Origin: Lachnospiraceae bacterium
GTDB lineage: Bacteria; Bacillota; Clostridia; Lachnospirales; Lachnospiraceae
NCBI GenBank assembly: GCA_024694785.1
Contig: JAILJL010000154.1
Coordinates: 1 to 16,058 of the forward strand
Length of the DNA stretch: 16,058 nucleotides
Direction of reading: 5' to 3'
Position numbers and translations under genes: made by a program. This document shows positions 8,319-15,613 of the stretch, one piece after another; the stretch's first letter is position 1; each line of letters begins with the position of its first letter. Below the pieces are notes generated by a model. The model did no database searches and had not been told where the DNA came from. It saw only the letters and a list, made by a program, of their open reading frames with translations.

Positions 8319-9386
8319 CTACTCTGTCTTAGGCGGTGCCATACCCGAATCATATATAATCTGATTACTGATCTGCTGCACAGTAACAGAAGGAATATAT
8401 GCCTCGTCCTCATATAAGAATTCATGAAGCTTAATCGTGTTGGTAAGAAGACTTATCGGAATAATACATGATCCCGCACTTCCCATATTCTTACCATCAT
8501 TATCCTCAGGGAAACCCTTGGTTGCAATGATATCATAATCCATAACACCTGCTGCAAGTCCCAAAAGCTCGGTCTTGGAGAAATTCGTACTGATCATAGG
8601 GAACACCTCATCCATGATGTTGGATAATGCGCCAAATCCGCACTTCTTCATCTTGGCAAGCATCTTGGTAACAACCTCACGCTGACGTTCTGTTCTCTTA
8701 TAGTCGTCTCCTACACCCTTTCTTATACGAGCATAAGCAACCGCATGTACACCATCAAGAGTATTGTATCCTTCAACCGCTTCCTGGTTGGATTCGTATC
8801 CTGTTACCTTAATGGTATCTTTTCTTGTATACTTATTGACTTGCTGTGCTTCCTTGGCTGTAAGTTCGACATCTATTCCACCGAGAAGGTCTACCGTTCT
8901 TGCAACGGCCTTCCAGTCAACCGTTACAAACTTCTGGATATCAAGATCAAGATTACGGTTAAGGGTCTCTACCATTCCAAGTGCTCCGCCATTACGTGAA
9001 TAAGCAGAATTAACCTTGAAATACTTACCCTCTTCGGTTACCTGAAGATATGTATCTCTGTATACGGATACAAGCTTAACATCCTTGGTATCGTTATTAA
9101 TGCTCGCAATAATAATGGAATCTGCATTACCCGAAGTATAGCTTCCGCTTGTACGATTATCAAGTCCAAGAAGTGCTATATTGGTGTATTTACCCATTAC
9201 CTCAAGGGTATTCTCATCCAAATCATTATGCTTTGCAGCATCCGTCTTAATAGAATTAATCTTGGAAAGCTTAATTGCAAACCATAATACAAGCAACAAT
9301 ACAAGTAACAATACAACTTCTATCGCAAATGCAATCAGCTTTCTCTTGTTCTTTTGTCTTCTTGTCATTTTCCCTCTTCCAGACAT
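8319..9386 (-). CDS. LytR-CpsA-Psr (LCP) family cell-wall glycopolymer transferase
   Basis: Membrane enzyme whose extracellular domain moves polyprenyl-diphosphate-linked polymers (teichoic acid or polysaccharide) onto peptidoglycan. I place the start at ATG 9386 (355 aa): GGGGAGGA sits 4 bases upstream, while the longer open frame to 9428 would start within the promoter and leader region. Layout: short basic cytosolic N-terminus, one helix (about 17-40), then the LCP domain (about 65-250) and a 100-residue C-terminal part. Family residues seen: D76 and R78 (LLGLDNR), D89 (ADSIIIASI), R110-D111 (SVYRDTYL), R220 and R222 (YARIRKG), R231 and R234 (DYKRTERQR). GtrA follows in the same unit; glmM, which supplies amino-sugar precursors, precedes it. 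Confidence 0.95.
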   Translation of the reverse strand: MSGRGKMTRRQKNKRKLIAFAIEVVLLLVLLLVLWFAIKLSKINSIKTDAAKHNDLDENTLEVMGKYTNIALLGLDNRTSGSYTSGNADSIIIASINNDTKDVKLVSVYRDTYLQVTEEGKYFKVNSAYSRNGGALGMVETLNRNLDLDIQKFVTVDWKAVARTVDLLGGIDVELTAKEAQQVNKYTRKDTIKVTGYESNQEAVEGYNTLDGVHAVAYARIRKGVGDDYKRTERQREVVTKMLAKMKKCGFGALSNIMDEVFPMISTNFSKTELLGLAAGVMDYDIIATKGFPEDNDGKNMGSAGSCIIPISLLTNTIKLHEFLYEDEAYIPSVTVQQISNQIIYDSGMAPPKTE

Positions 9387-9390
9387 AACT

Positions 9391-9398
9391 TCCTCCCC
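9391..9398 (-). promoter_or_regulatory. Ribosome binding site fixing the LCP start
   Basis: GGGGAGGA, 4 bases before ATG 9386. It selects this codon over the upstream in-frame start at 9428, which lies at the expected transcription start region. Confidence 0.85.
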
Positions 9399-9405
9399 GC
9401 AAGAA

Positions 9406-9439
9406 TGTAAGCCAATCTGCACACGCAAACCAGCTTACA
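9406..9439 (-). promoter_or_regulatory. Long RNA hairpin overlapping the LCP promoter and leader
   Basis: On the minus strand, TGTAAGC-TGGTTTGC-GTGT-GCAGATTG-GCTTACA folds as an unbroken 15-pair stem with a GTGT loop. Four pairs are G-U, so the pairing is complete only in the minus-strand RNA. The first base coincides with the last base of the predicted -10 box, so a transcript from that promoter would probably keep only the inner 9 to 10 pairs at its 5' end; a read-through transcript from glmM would form the whole stem. It lies 7 bases upstream of the ribosome site. Confidence 0.45.
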
Positions 9440-9467
9440 CTATACATCAATCATTCAATTCATTCAA
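9439..9467 (-). promoter_or_regulatory. Sigma-A-type promoter of the LCP-GtrA unit
   Basis: -35 TTGAAT (9462-9467), 17-base spacer (9445-9461), -10 TATAGT (9439-9444). The -10 box matches consensus at 5 of 6 positions and the spacing is ideal. Transcription should begin near 9432, giving a leader of about 45 bases. The spacer repeats TTGAATGA. Confidence 0.75.
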
Positions 9468-9497
9468 TGTTAAAATTGTGTAAATTTTTGAAACAAT

Positions 9498-10847
9498 TTA
9501 CGACATTACTTCGGATATCAGATTGGCTAATCTCGTCGCATCCTTTGTAATCTCGTCGATGTCCTTTCCCTCTATCATTACACGTACCAACGGCTCGGTT
9601 CCGGACGGTCTTATAAGAACTCGACCTTCTTCGGCATATTTCTTCTCAATATCCTCAATCGCATCGGAAATTGCCGAATACTCCATGTATTTATTCTTAT
9701 TTGCATTAGATACACGGGCATTAACCAGGGCCTGCGGCAATACTTCCATAACCGATGCAAGCTCCGACAATGGTTTCTTGGTATCTACCAATACCTGAAG
9801 CAAATGAAGTGCAGATAACAATCCGTCACCCGTAGTATTCTCATCAAGGAAAATAATATGTCCGGACTGCTCGCCGCCAAGATTAAATCCCTTACGCTTC
9901 ATGCATTCAAGCACGTATCTGTCGCCCACAACCGTTCTTTCGATATCTATTGCATTAGCCTTTCCGAACAAGGTAAAGCCAAGATTGGACATAACAGTAC
10001 CCACTATAGTATCCATCTTCAACAATCCGCGTTCCTTTAAATAAAGACCGCAGATAGCCATAAGCTGGTCACCATCAACCATATGACCCTTTTCATCAAC
10101 AGCAAGCATTCTGTCGGCATCGCCGTCAAAAGCAACTCCAAGATCCGCATGTTCTTCAACCACGCGTTTCATAAGCTCTTCCATATGTGTAGAACCGCAA
10201 TTACTGTTAATGTTAATACCGTTAGGATTAGTATGTATTGCCACTACATCGGCTCCGAGTTCCTTCAAAGTACGGACCGAAGTGATATAAGAAGCACCTT
10301 CCGCACAATCCGCAACTATTTTAATTCCGCTAAGATCAAGCGGAACAGCCTTTTTAGCAAAATCTATATAATCTTCCAAAGCATCAAAACGATACTCTAT
10401 CTTACCTACCTTAGCGCCCACAGGCATTGTAACACCCATTAAATTGGATGAAATAAGTGCCTCTATCTCGTCCTCCAGATTATCAGGAAGCTTATATCCT
10501 TCTCTGTTAAAGAACTTAATGCCGTTAAACTCGGCAGGATTATGTGAAGCAGAGATCATTACTCCTGCATCGGCATGATAGAATCTTGTAAGATATGCAA
10601 TCGCAGGTGTCGGAATAATACCGACATATACTGCATTGGCGCCTACCGAGCAGATTCCCGCCATAAGTGCATTACTAAGCATGCCTCCCGAGATTCTTGT
10701 ATCGCATCCGACAATTATTGTCGGATTATGCGATGTCTCTTTGGTAAGCACAAAAGCGCCTGCCTGTCCCAGACTTGTCGCAAGCTGAATTGTCAACTCG
10801 GATCCTGCCACTCCTCTGACTCCATCTGTTCCAAACATTCTGCTCAT
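9498..10847 (-). CDS. glmM: Phosphoglucosamine mutase
   Basis: Converts glucosamine-6-phosphate to glucosamine-1-phosphate, the step toward UDP-GlcNAc for peptidoglycan and other wall polymers. Full length at 449 aa with every hallmark: N-terminal MFGTDGVRG (4-12), phosphoserine loop MISASHNPAEFNG (catalytic S101), metal loop DGDADR (241-246), sugar-binding GGEQSGH (324-330) and phosphate-binding RPSGTEPLVRV (413-423). Start ATG 10847 has GGAGGT 7 bases upstream, favouring it over Met4. It is 15 bases after ybbR, completing the conserved cdaA-ybbR-glmM cluster; in other Firmicutes GlmM binds CdaA and lowers c-di-AMP synthesis. No convincing terminator follows, so some transcripts may run into the LCP gene. 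Confidence 0.98.
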   Translation of the reverse strand: MSRMFGTDGVRGVAGSELTIQLATSLGQAGAFVLTKETSHNPTIIVGCDTRISGGMLSNALMAGICSVGANAVYVGIIPTPAIAYLTRFYHADAGVMISASHNPAEFNGIKFFNREGYKLPDNLEDEIEALISSNLMGVTMPVGAKVGKIEYRFDALEDYIDFAKKAVPLDLSGIKIVADCAEGASYITSVRTLKELGADVVAIHTNPNGININSNCGSTHMEELMKRVVEEHADLGVAFDGDADRMLAVDEKGHMVDGDQLMAICGLYLKERGLLKMDTIVGTVMSNLGFTLFGKANAIDIERTVVGDRYVLECMKRKGFNLGGEQSGHIIFLDENTTGDGLLSALHLLQVLVDTKKPLSELASVMEVLPQALVNARVSNANKNKYMEYSAISDAIEDIEKKYAEEGRVLIRPSGTEPLVRVMIEGKDIDEITKDATRLANLISEVMS

Positions 10848-10862
10848 ATTTACGACCTCCGC

Positions 10863-12137
10863 TTATTCTTCATTCTCCGGAGTATTGACCGACGTAATAA
10901 CACCGTTAACTCCCGAAACTTCTATATCAGTAACGCCTTCTATAGGTTTGCAATCCGGATATAACCTAAACGCTCCTATACCGATATCCGTAAAATCAAG
11001 CGACAGTACCAATGCACTACTGTCAAGCTTGTTAACCACGCGTTCGCTTCCCGATATAGTCACAAGAACCGTAGTCTGTCTATACTCTATCATGAGTCCT
11101 TCAGACAGATTGTATACTGTTATATATGATACCGGAATCTCTATCGTCCTGGTAATCTTCTCAGCAATCTCCGCCCTGATTACGAATTTACTCTGATCAG
11201 GGTCCACAAGCCATACACCTTCAGGAAGATACTCTTCAAGGTCTATCGACAACTCATAGGTTGCATTCTTATTATGCAAATCAAGTATCTCTGCCGGCAA
11301 TTCGATCTTGGTAATATCCTGTAATACCTTTCTCTTGCCCTTGATTGTAACGGTCTCCGGAAGAACCGAAAGACTGTCAAGTGCGTAGCCCTCAGGAAGA
11401 TCTCCAAAGTAATCGATCACTACCGGAACGGTCTTGGTCTCAAGAATAACTGCCGTAACCTCTACAAGCGATGGTTCTATTGTAATATTCTTACTTTCAA
11501 TCTTCTCTCCATCAGCATTATATAATTCCGGTCTTATTGACTGCGTACGATCGTCATACATACCGTCAATATCGATGGTTGCAATAACTTTCTCGAGCGT
11601 ATCCATCAATGATTCCGGACCTGTAATGGTAACCGTACCCGGATAACATGTGACTTCACCTTCTGCATAACCTGTCTTAGGTGTACCCGTCACTGATGTA
11701 TTAACTGCAAACTGCCTTGTTACAAGCTCTTCGACAATTACCTTAATATTGGGATTAATAACTTTAACCGTTACATCATTCTTGTATTTAAGAGGAGTTA
11801 CGGTAACGGCAACAACTCCATTATTCCATATGAAATTATCCATATCGGCAATAACCGAGAAGTCCGATGCCGTCATACCCTTAACTATGGTACGCGGTCC
11901 CGTAACTTCAAATTTGATAATATCGGTATTGTCTTTGACTTCGTATACCTGATTCTTATCCGTGATAATCTCGGAATTGATAATAGTCGCAGCCGCCGAG
12001 AACGATACTGTCGTCTGCGGATTCTGGATATTCACAACTACTATCCATATAATCACCGCAAAGAGAACCGCAAGCAGCTTAAGACCTATATTAGCTGTCA
12101 GATTCTTGGCCAGCTTCTTCAGCATTTTCATTTGCAT
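10863..12137 (-). CDS. cdaR: YbbR-domain protein, CdaA regulator CdaR
   Basis: Extracellular regulator of the diadenylate cyclase CdaA in Firmicutes. Layout (424 aa): short basic N-terminus, one anchor helix (about 17-36), then four consecutive YbbR domains (about 45-137, 140-230, 236-326 and 330-416), seen as repeated blocks such as VTCYPGTVTITGPESLMD (162-179), SVLPETVTIKGKRKVLQD (257-274) and TTVLVTISGSERVVNK (355-370). Start ATG 12137 follows AGAGGAGG at 10-base spacing, inside the 3' end of cdaA; the two genes overlap by 47 bases in different frames, so translation is probably coupled. Whether it raises or lowers CdaA activity differs between species and cannot be told here. Confidence 0.94.
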   Translation of the reverse strand: MQMKMLKKLAKNLTANIGLKLLAVLFAVIIWIVVVNIQNPQTTVSFSAAATIINSEIITDKNQVYEVKDNTDIIKFEVTGPRTIVKGMTASDFSVIADMDNFIWNNGVVAVTVTPLKYKNDVTVKVINPNIKVIVEELVTRQFAVNTSVTGTPKTGYAEGEVTCYPGTVTITGPESLMDTLEKVIATIDIDGMYDDRTQSIRPELYNADGEKIESKNITIEPSLVEVTAVILETKTVPVVIDYFGDLPEGYALDSLSVLPETVTIKGKRKVLQDITKIELPAEILDLHNKNATYELSIDLEEYLPEGVWLVDPDQSKFVIRAEIAEKITRTIEIPVSYITVYNLSEGLMIEYRQTTVLVTISGSERVVNKLDSSALVLSLDFTDIGIGAFRLYPDCKPIEGVTDIEVSGVNGVITSVNTPENEE

Positions 12138-13011
12138 TGCCTGCTATCCTCCTCTTTAGTTTACTGAAACGGCTTTCTTCAGAGAATCTCTTCTGGTTAG
12201 CCATTATTCTGTCCTTTAATTCTTCAGGTGTAAGATCTCTCGACAATACGCCTCTTTCCGCCATCGATACGCTTCCCGTCTCTTCCGATACGACAATCGT
12301 CATCGAATCGTTAAGTTCGCTTATGCCGACAGCCGCACGATGTCTTGTTCCGAGCTCCTTGCTAAGATCAAGATTCTCCGAAAGCGGAAAATAACACGTT
12401 GCAGCAACAACCCTGTCTCCACGCACAATAACAGCACCATCGTGCAATGGTGTGTTCTTCTCAAATATATTAATAAGCAACTGACTTGATACACGTCCGT
12501 CTACTGCAATTCCGGTTCTCTCATATTCACTGAGAACTATCTCGCGTTCGATACACATAAGCGCACCGGTTTTGACCTTACCCATTTCAAAACATGCTCT
12601 TACTATCTCATTAACGGTTCTGTCCGTATATCTGTCCGCATTATTCTTCTGAAAATCAGAGAAATTGAACCACGAAAAAATCCTTCGCTGTCCAAGCTGC
12701 TCCAGCGCTTTACGAAGCTCAGGCTGGAATACTACGAAGAAAGCTATAAGTCCGTATGTAAATGCCTTACCTGCAAGCCATACAATGGTCTGCATTTCAA
12801 GTAAAGCGGCCAAACCATAAAAAATCAATACAAAAACAAGACCCTTAAAAAGCGCCCATGCTCTTGTATCTTTCATCCACTCCATAACCTTATAAAGGAG
12901 GAAGGCTATAATCAGCATTTCGATAATATCAGACGCACCGATTGTAGGCATATGCCAGGTTGTAGAACTGTTCTTACCGAAAAAATCCATAATTGTCTCA
13001 ATTACCCTCAC
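12091..13011 (-). CDS. cdaA: Membrane diadenylate cyclase CdaA (c-di-AMP synthase)
   Basis: Makes c-di-AMP from two ATP; this second messenger controls potassium and osmolyte balance and wall integrity. Layout (306 aa): three helices (about 28-42, 53-73 and 80-96), a coiled segment (about 98-112), and the DAC domain (about 115-262). Catalytic motifs are intact: HDGAVIV (D191-G192-A193) and GTRHRAA (R223-H224-R225), with the following VSEETGSVS (241-249). A basic and acidic tail of about 40 residues (270-306) lies beyond the domain. The start is GTG 13011, chosen because AAAGGAG lies 9 bases upstream; the ATG at codon 8 is too far. The gene sits 37 bases after the 332-aa membrane protein gene and overlaps cdaR. 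Confidence 0.97.
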   Translation of the reverse strand: MRVIETIMDFFGKNSSTTWHMPTIGASDIIEMLIIAFLLYKVMEWMKDTRAWALFKGLVFVLIFYGLAALLEMQTIVWLAGKAFTYGLIAFFVVFQPELRKALEQLGQRRIFSWFNFSDFQKNNADRYTDRTVNEIVRACFEMGKVKTGALMCIEREIVLSEYERTGIAVDGRVSSQLLINIFEKNTPLHDGAVIVRGDRVVAATCYFPLSENLDLSKELGTRHRAAVGISELNDSMTIVVSEETGSVSMAERGVLSRDLTPEELKDRIMANQKRFSEESRFSKLKRRIAGNANENAEEAGQESDS

Positions 13012-13020
13012 AGCCGATTA

Positions 13021-13027
13021 CTCCTTT
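13021..13027 (-). promoter_or_regulatory. Ribosome binding site supporting the GTG start of cdaA
   Basis: AAAGGAG, 9 bases before GTG 13011. It supports the GTG start rather than the ATG seven codons later. Confidence 0.75.
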
Positions 13028-13048
13028 CTTTGAACTTTTATACTATTC

Positions 13049-14047
13049 TTATTTGAGGTTCTTCGGATCTATATCCAACTCGCGCGCGATCTCGCGCTCC
13101 ACTTCTTCTTCTCTCTTTGCCTTGGTCTCGTTAAATGTCTTAACCTGCTTCTCTTTAGCGGCAACAAGCACCTTAGGCACCGCTCTTACGTAATAATAAT
13201 AATTATCATCCTCGAACTGCACTCTCTCTATTCGCTGATAATCAAGATCGAATACGCAGAACTGGAATACAAAACAAATTGCAACGGAAACAATCGAGCC
13301 AAGTATGAGTCCCGGAATTCCATACGGCATTCCAAGTACAAGCTTGCCTATAAGAATCAGCAGAAGCTGTACAACACCACCCACCGCAATAGCGATTTTC
13401 CAGGCTTCTTTAATTGCAAGGCGTCTGATAATATATACAATTACATTGATAAAGAAAAATACACCGACAATAAGCCACATTTCTTTGTTGGCAAGAACCT
13501 GCTCGAGGGCTATGTGAAGCTTGGTGGTCTTCAAAGCATCTTCCGAAGCAAGAAGTGCCTGTTCATTGGCCTTAATTCCTTTTAAGAAATAAAATACAAT
13601 CGTTCCCATAAGTACGCTTACCGAAGAACCCGGATTCGATGTAAGTCCGGTTGCAATCGGCATCGTATATGGTATTCCTATCATGTTAAGTACCGGAGTA
13701 AGAACTACAAGAAAGCCCTTATCTCTGGCGAATCTGAAGTAAAGAAGATACGACAGTAAAAGCAATACCAAAAATACTCCCGCAGTCTCAAGTCCCAGAC
13801 CATAAAGATTAGCCGCCGCATAAAGTCCCAAAACTATTGCCGCAAGCCCCATCGGAACAACTGCGCAGGCTACCGACAAAATAAGCGGAATGAATATATT
13901 GTTGATCTTTGCATAATATCCAAGATTAAAATAAATCATAAGATAAGCCATAAGCAAAAGGACAAACTTCGCAGCCGGCTTAACATATATCTCATTCTTC
14001 TCAATAAAAGTTATTATCCTGGTCTTAATCTCGTATAAAGTATCCAT
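13049..14047 (-). CDS. Uncharacterised polytopic membrane protein linked to cdaA
   Basis: I do not recognise a named family. The 332-aa protein has a short N-terminus, about eight hydrophobic segments (about 26-46, 50-83, 88-106, 111-132, 142-158, 190-208, 216-238 and 243-267) and a charged, probably cytosolic C-terminal tail of 65 residues containing DDNYYYYVRAVPKV (280-293) and a Glu/Lys/Arg-rich helical end. Glycine and proline turns (GIPYTMPIATGLTSNPGSS, 124-142) lie between helices. Start ATG 14047 has GGAGGG just upstream with short spacing. It is 15 bases after the 125-aa membrane gene and 37 bases before cdaA, so it is in the same transcript. It resembles proteins loosely labelled permeases, but no ATP-binding partner is present. 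Function unknown. Confidence 0.85.
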   Translation of the reverse strand: MDTLYEIKTRIITFIEKNEIYVKPAAKFVLLLMAYLMIYFNLGYYAKINNIFIPLILSVACAVVPMGLAAIVLGLYAAANLYGLGLETAGVFLVLLLLSYLLYFRFARDKGFLVVLTPVLNMIGIPYTMPIATGLTSNPGSSVSVLMGTIVFYFLKGIKANEQALLASEDALKTTKLHIALEQVLANKEMWLIVGVFFFINVIVYIIRRLAIKEAWKIAIAVGGVVQLLLILIGKLVLGMPYGIPGLILGSIVSVAICFVFQFCVFDLDYQRIERVQFEDDNYYYYVRAVPKVLVAAKEKQVKTFNETKAKREEEVEREIARELDIDPKNLK

Positions 14048-14062
14048 ATGCCCTCCAAGCGA

Positions 14063-14440
14063 TTACATATTTTCCAGTCTCTTTAAAGCTTTCTTATACG
14101 ACTTAAGGCTCTTCACCGAACGACGATATCTGTAGTCTCCTACAAGATAACAAATCGTAAGATAAAGAACCATAAAAATTCCATAGAAAACAATCACAAG
14201 AAATATGATGTGACCAAAATCAAGCGCAAGAAGCCTCTGCACCAGCTTCTCACCCTGATACACCGCCCAAATCGCAAATAAAAGGAAATAAGCGATTGTA
14301 CCCGTAATGAATCCCAACAATAAATTCTTGCTTATGAAATCACTCCTATAATAATCACCTATAGGAATCGTTTTCTTACCCTTATTCTCTTCAAAAACGG
14401 CAAGCTTGGTCATCAAGCGTACCTTTTCTTCATTAACCAT
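14063..14440 (-). CDS. Uncharacterised small membrane protein, first gene of the cdaA cluster
   Basis: 125 aa, no family recognised. Two strong helices (about 40-61 and 75-100) follow a soluble 38-residue N-terminus; the C-terminus (102-125) is short and strongly basic (DYRYRRSVKSLKSYKKALKR), likely cytosolic and coiled. Start ATG 14440 has AAGGGG 5 bases upstream. Stop and the next gene's start are 15 bases apart. Its position between a terminator-like hairpin and a polytopic membrane gene suggests it acts with that protein, but this is inference from order only. Confidence 0.8.
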   Translation of the reverse strand: MVNEEKVRLMTKLAVFEENKGKKTIPIGDYYRSDFISKNLLLGFITGTIAYFLLFAIWAVYQGEKLVQRLLALDFGHIIFLVIVFYGIFMVLYLTICYLVGDYRYRRSVKSLKSYKKALKRLENM

Positions 14441-14453
14441 ATTATCCCCTTAT

Positions 14454-14485
14454 AGAAAAACTACCCTAATGTTACAGGGTAGTTT
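14454..14485 (-). terminator. Terminator or attenuator hairpin between yvyF and the cdaA cluster
   Basis: A perfect 10-pair stem (14458-14467 with 14476-14485, AAACTACCCT arm, 8-base loop) ends on the minus strand in a T-run of only five to six bases, TTTTTCTAT. It begins 6 bases past the yvyF stop. The next gene's ribosome site is about 6 bases beyond the T-run, leaving no room for a separate promoter downstream, so read-through is likely. Confidence 0.75.
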
Positions 14486-14491
14486 GAAGTT

Positions 14492-14899
14492 TTATTGCCT
14501 GTCAAGGAAGCGCATTCTGTCCTTGTCACGGGTATCCTTGCTTATCGAAGGTTCAGGTGCATGCTTAATACCCTTACTTAAATTATTGGTCATCTTACCC
14601 ACGCACTGCGGGCAGAATCTACCCGAACGAATCGGCGCGCCGCAATTCTCGCATTCAATCATAACAGGAGAATCCTTCGAGAATATAAGTCTCTCTTCTC
14701 TAATCCACTGCTTAATCAGCTTGACATCAACCTCATTATCATCAGCAATCTGCTGAATTCCTGCCTTACCATGCTCACGGATATATTCCTTAACCTGAAC
14801 AAACTTCTTCTCAAGTTCTTCTTTACATGCGGGACATATCGGCAAACCCGAGATGTAATTAAATAATCTGCCGCATTGTTTGCAATTTCTAACATCCAT
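14492..14899 (-). CDS. yvyF: YvyF-type flagellar-operon zinc-ribbon protein
   Basis: Small cytosolic protein encoded next to comFC in Bacillus subtilis, at the head of the late flagellar genes; its role is poorly known. Seen in 135 aa: an N-terminal zinc ribbon (C6, C9, C22, C25), a central helix-turn-helix-like region (about 45-75, AGIQQIADDNEVDVKLIKQW), a second zinc ribbon (C83, C86, C96, C99) and a charged disordered tail (105-135). Start ATG 14899 has AGGAGG 8 bases upstream. It lies 12 bases after comFC, matching the Bacillus order, but flgM and flgN do not follow. The name rests on length, double cysteine pattern and neighbour; an MerR-like or other regulator is possible. Confidence 0.8.
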   Translation of the reverse strand: MDVRNCKQCGRLFNYISGLPICPACKEELEKKFVQVKEYIREHGKAGIQQIADDNEVDVKLIKQWIREERLIFSKDSPVMIECENCGAPIRSGRFCPQCVGKMTNNLSKGIKHAPEPSISKDTRDKDRMRFLDRQ

Positions 14900-14911
14900 T
14901 GTTCATTCCTC

Positions 14912-15613
14912 CTAATATCCTCTGCCGATGCAAACCGTGATTGTATATACTGCGCCTACTCCCTCATTCATTAGCTCTTTTGTTGCATAATGCAACGTTG
15001 CACCGGTTGTATATATATCGTCAATTAGCAATATTCTATCATATTTTACATCATTTTCGTAGACTTTGAAAGCACTTTTCACATTATTTTTACGTTCACG
15101 GTTATTAAGGTATTTTTGTGCTCTTGTGCTTTGCTCTCTTGCTAAAAGCTCTGTATTGACGGGTATACCAAGCCCGGTTCCCACATATTTCGCAACAAGT
15201 GCAGTCTGGTTATAACCTCTTTTCCTAAGCCTCTTTTTGTGAAGTGGAATCGGTACAATCACATCTATTCCGAGGCCTTTAATGTATCTTCCGTACTTTT
15301 GCACGATAGCTTCACCAAAAAACTCCGCATTCTCGCGTCTGTTCGCATATTTTAGATCATACATGGCATTTCTTATCTCGCCCTTATATGCAAATACAGC
15401 CCTGTTCTCAACAAATGCCTTCTCGAAGCTTCTGCAGTCAGAACAATAATAATCCCGTTCCGAATCCAGCTTTTTACCGCATTTGATGCAGACCGGTGGT
15501 TTAATGATATCAAGCGAATCCAGGCATTCCTTGCATATCAGGCGCTTTTTGACAATGCTGTTACATATTGGGCACCTTCTTGGGTACAGAATCTCAGTCA
15601 GATTAATCGTCAA
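14912..15613 (-). CDS. comFC: ComFC-like amidophosphoribosyltransferase-fold protein
   Basis: Cytosolic protein of the ComF family, needed for uptake of transforming DNA in competent bacteria but widespread in others. Seen in 233 aa: two cysteine clusters (C14, C17, C27, C30 and C42, C45, C57, C60) forming zinc-binding ends, then a phosphoribosyltransferase domain with VIVPIPLHKKRLRKRGYNQ (118-136), RTRAQ-like STRAQ (162-166) and the PRPP loop ILLIDDIYTTGAT (194-206). The start is uncertain. TTG 15613 is the first codon after an in-frame TAA, but GGAGG is only 3 bases away; an ATT two codons later has 9-base spacing. The gene overlaps the end of the helicase gene by 11 bases. No ComFA homologue is visible; a RecD2-like helicase occupies that place. 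Confidence 0.92.
   Translation of the reverse strand: MTINLTEILYPRRCPICNSIVKKRLICKECLDSLDIIKPPVCIKCGKKLDSERDYYCSDCRSFEKAFVENRAVFAYKGEIRNAMYDLKYANRRENAEFFGEAIVQKYGRYIKGLGIDVIVPIPLHKKRLRKRGYNQTALVAKYVGTGLGIPVNTELLAREQSTRAQKYLNNRERKNNVKSAFKVYENDVKYDRILLIDDIYTTGATLHYATKELMNEGVGAVYTITVCIGRGY

Noticed and set aside
9473..9499. AAATTGT / ACAATTT inverted repeat at the glmM stop as a terminator
   Set aside because: All-AT 7-pair stem with a 13-base loop and no proper T-run; too weak.
14441..14470. Promoter with -10 TATAAG just before the 125-aa membrane gene
   Set aside because: Its start site would fall at or beyond the ribosome site, leaving an almost leaderless message; no good -35 box.
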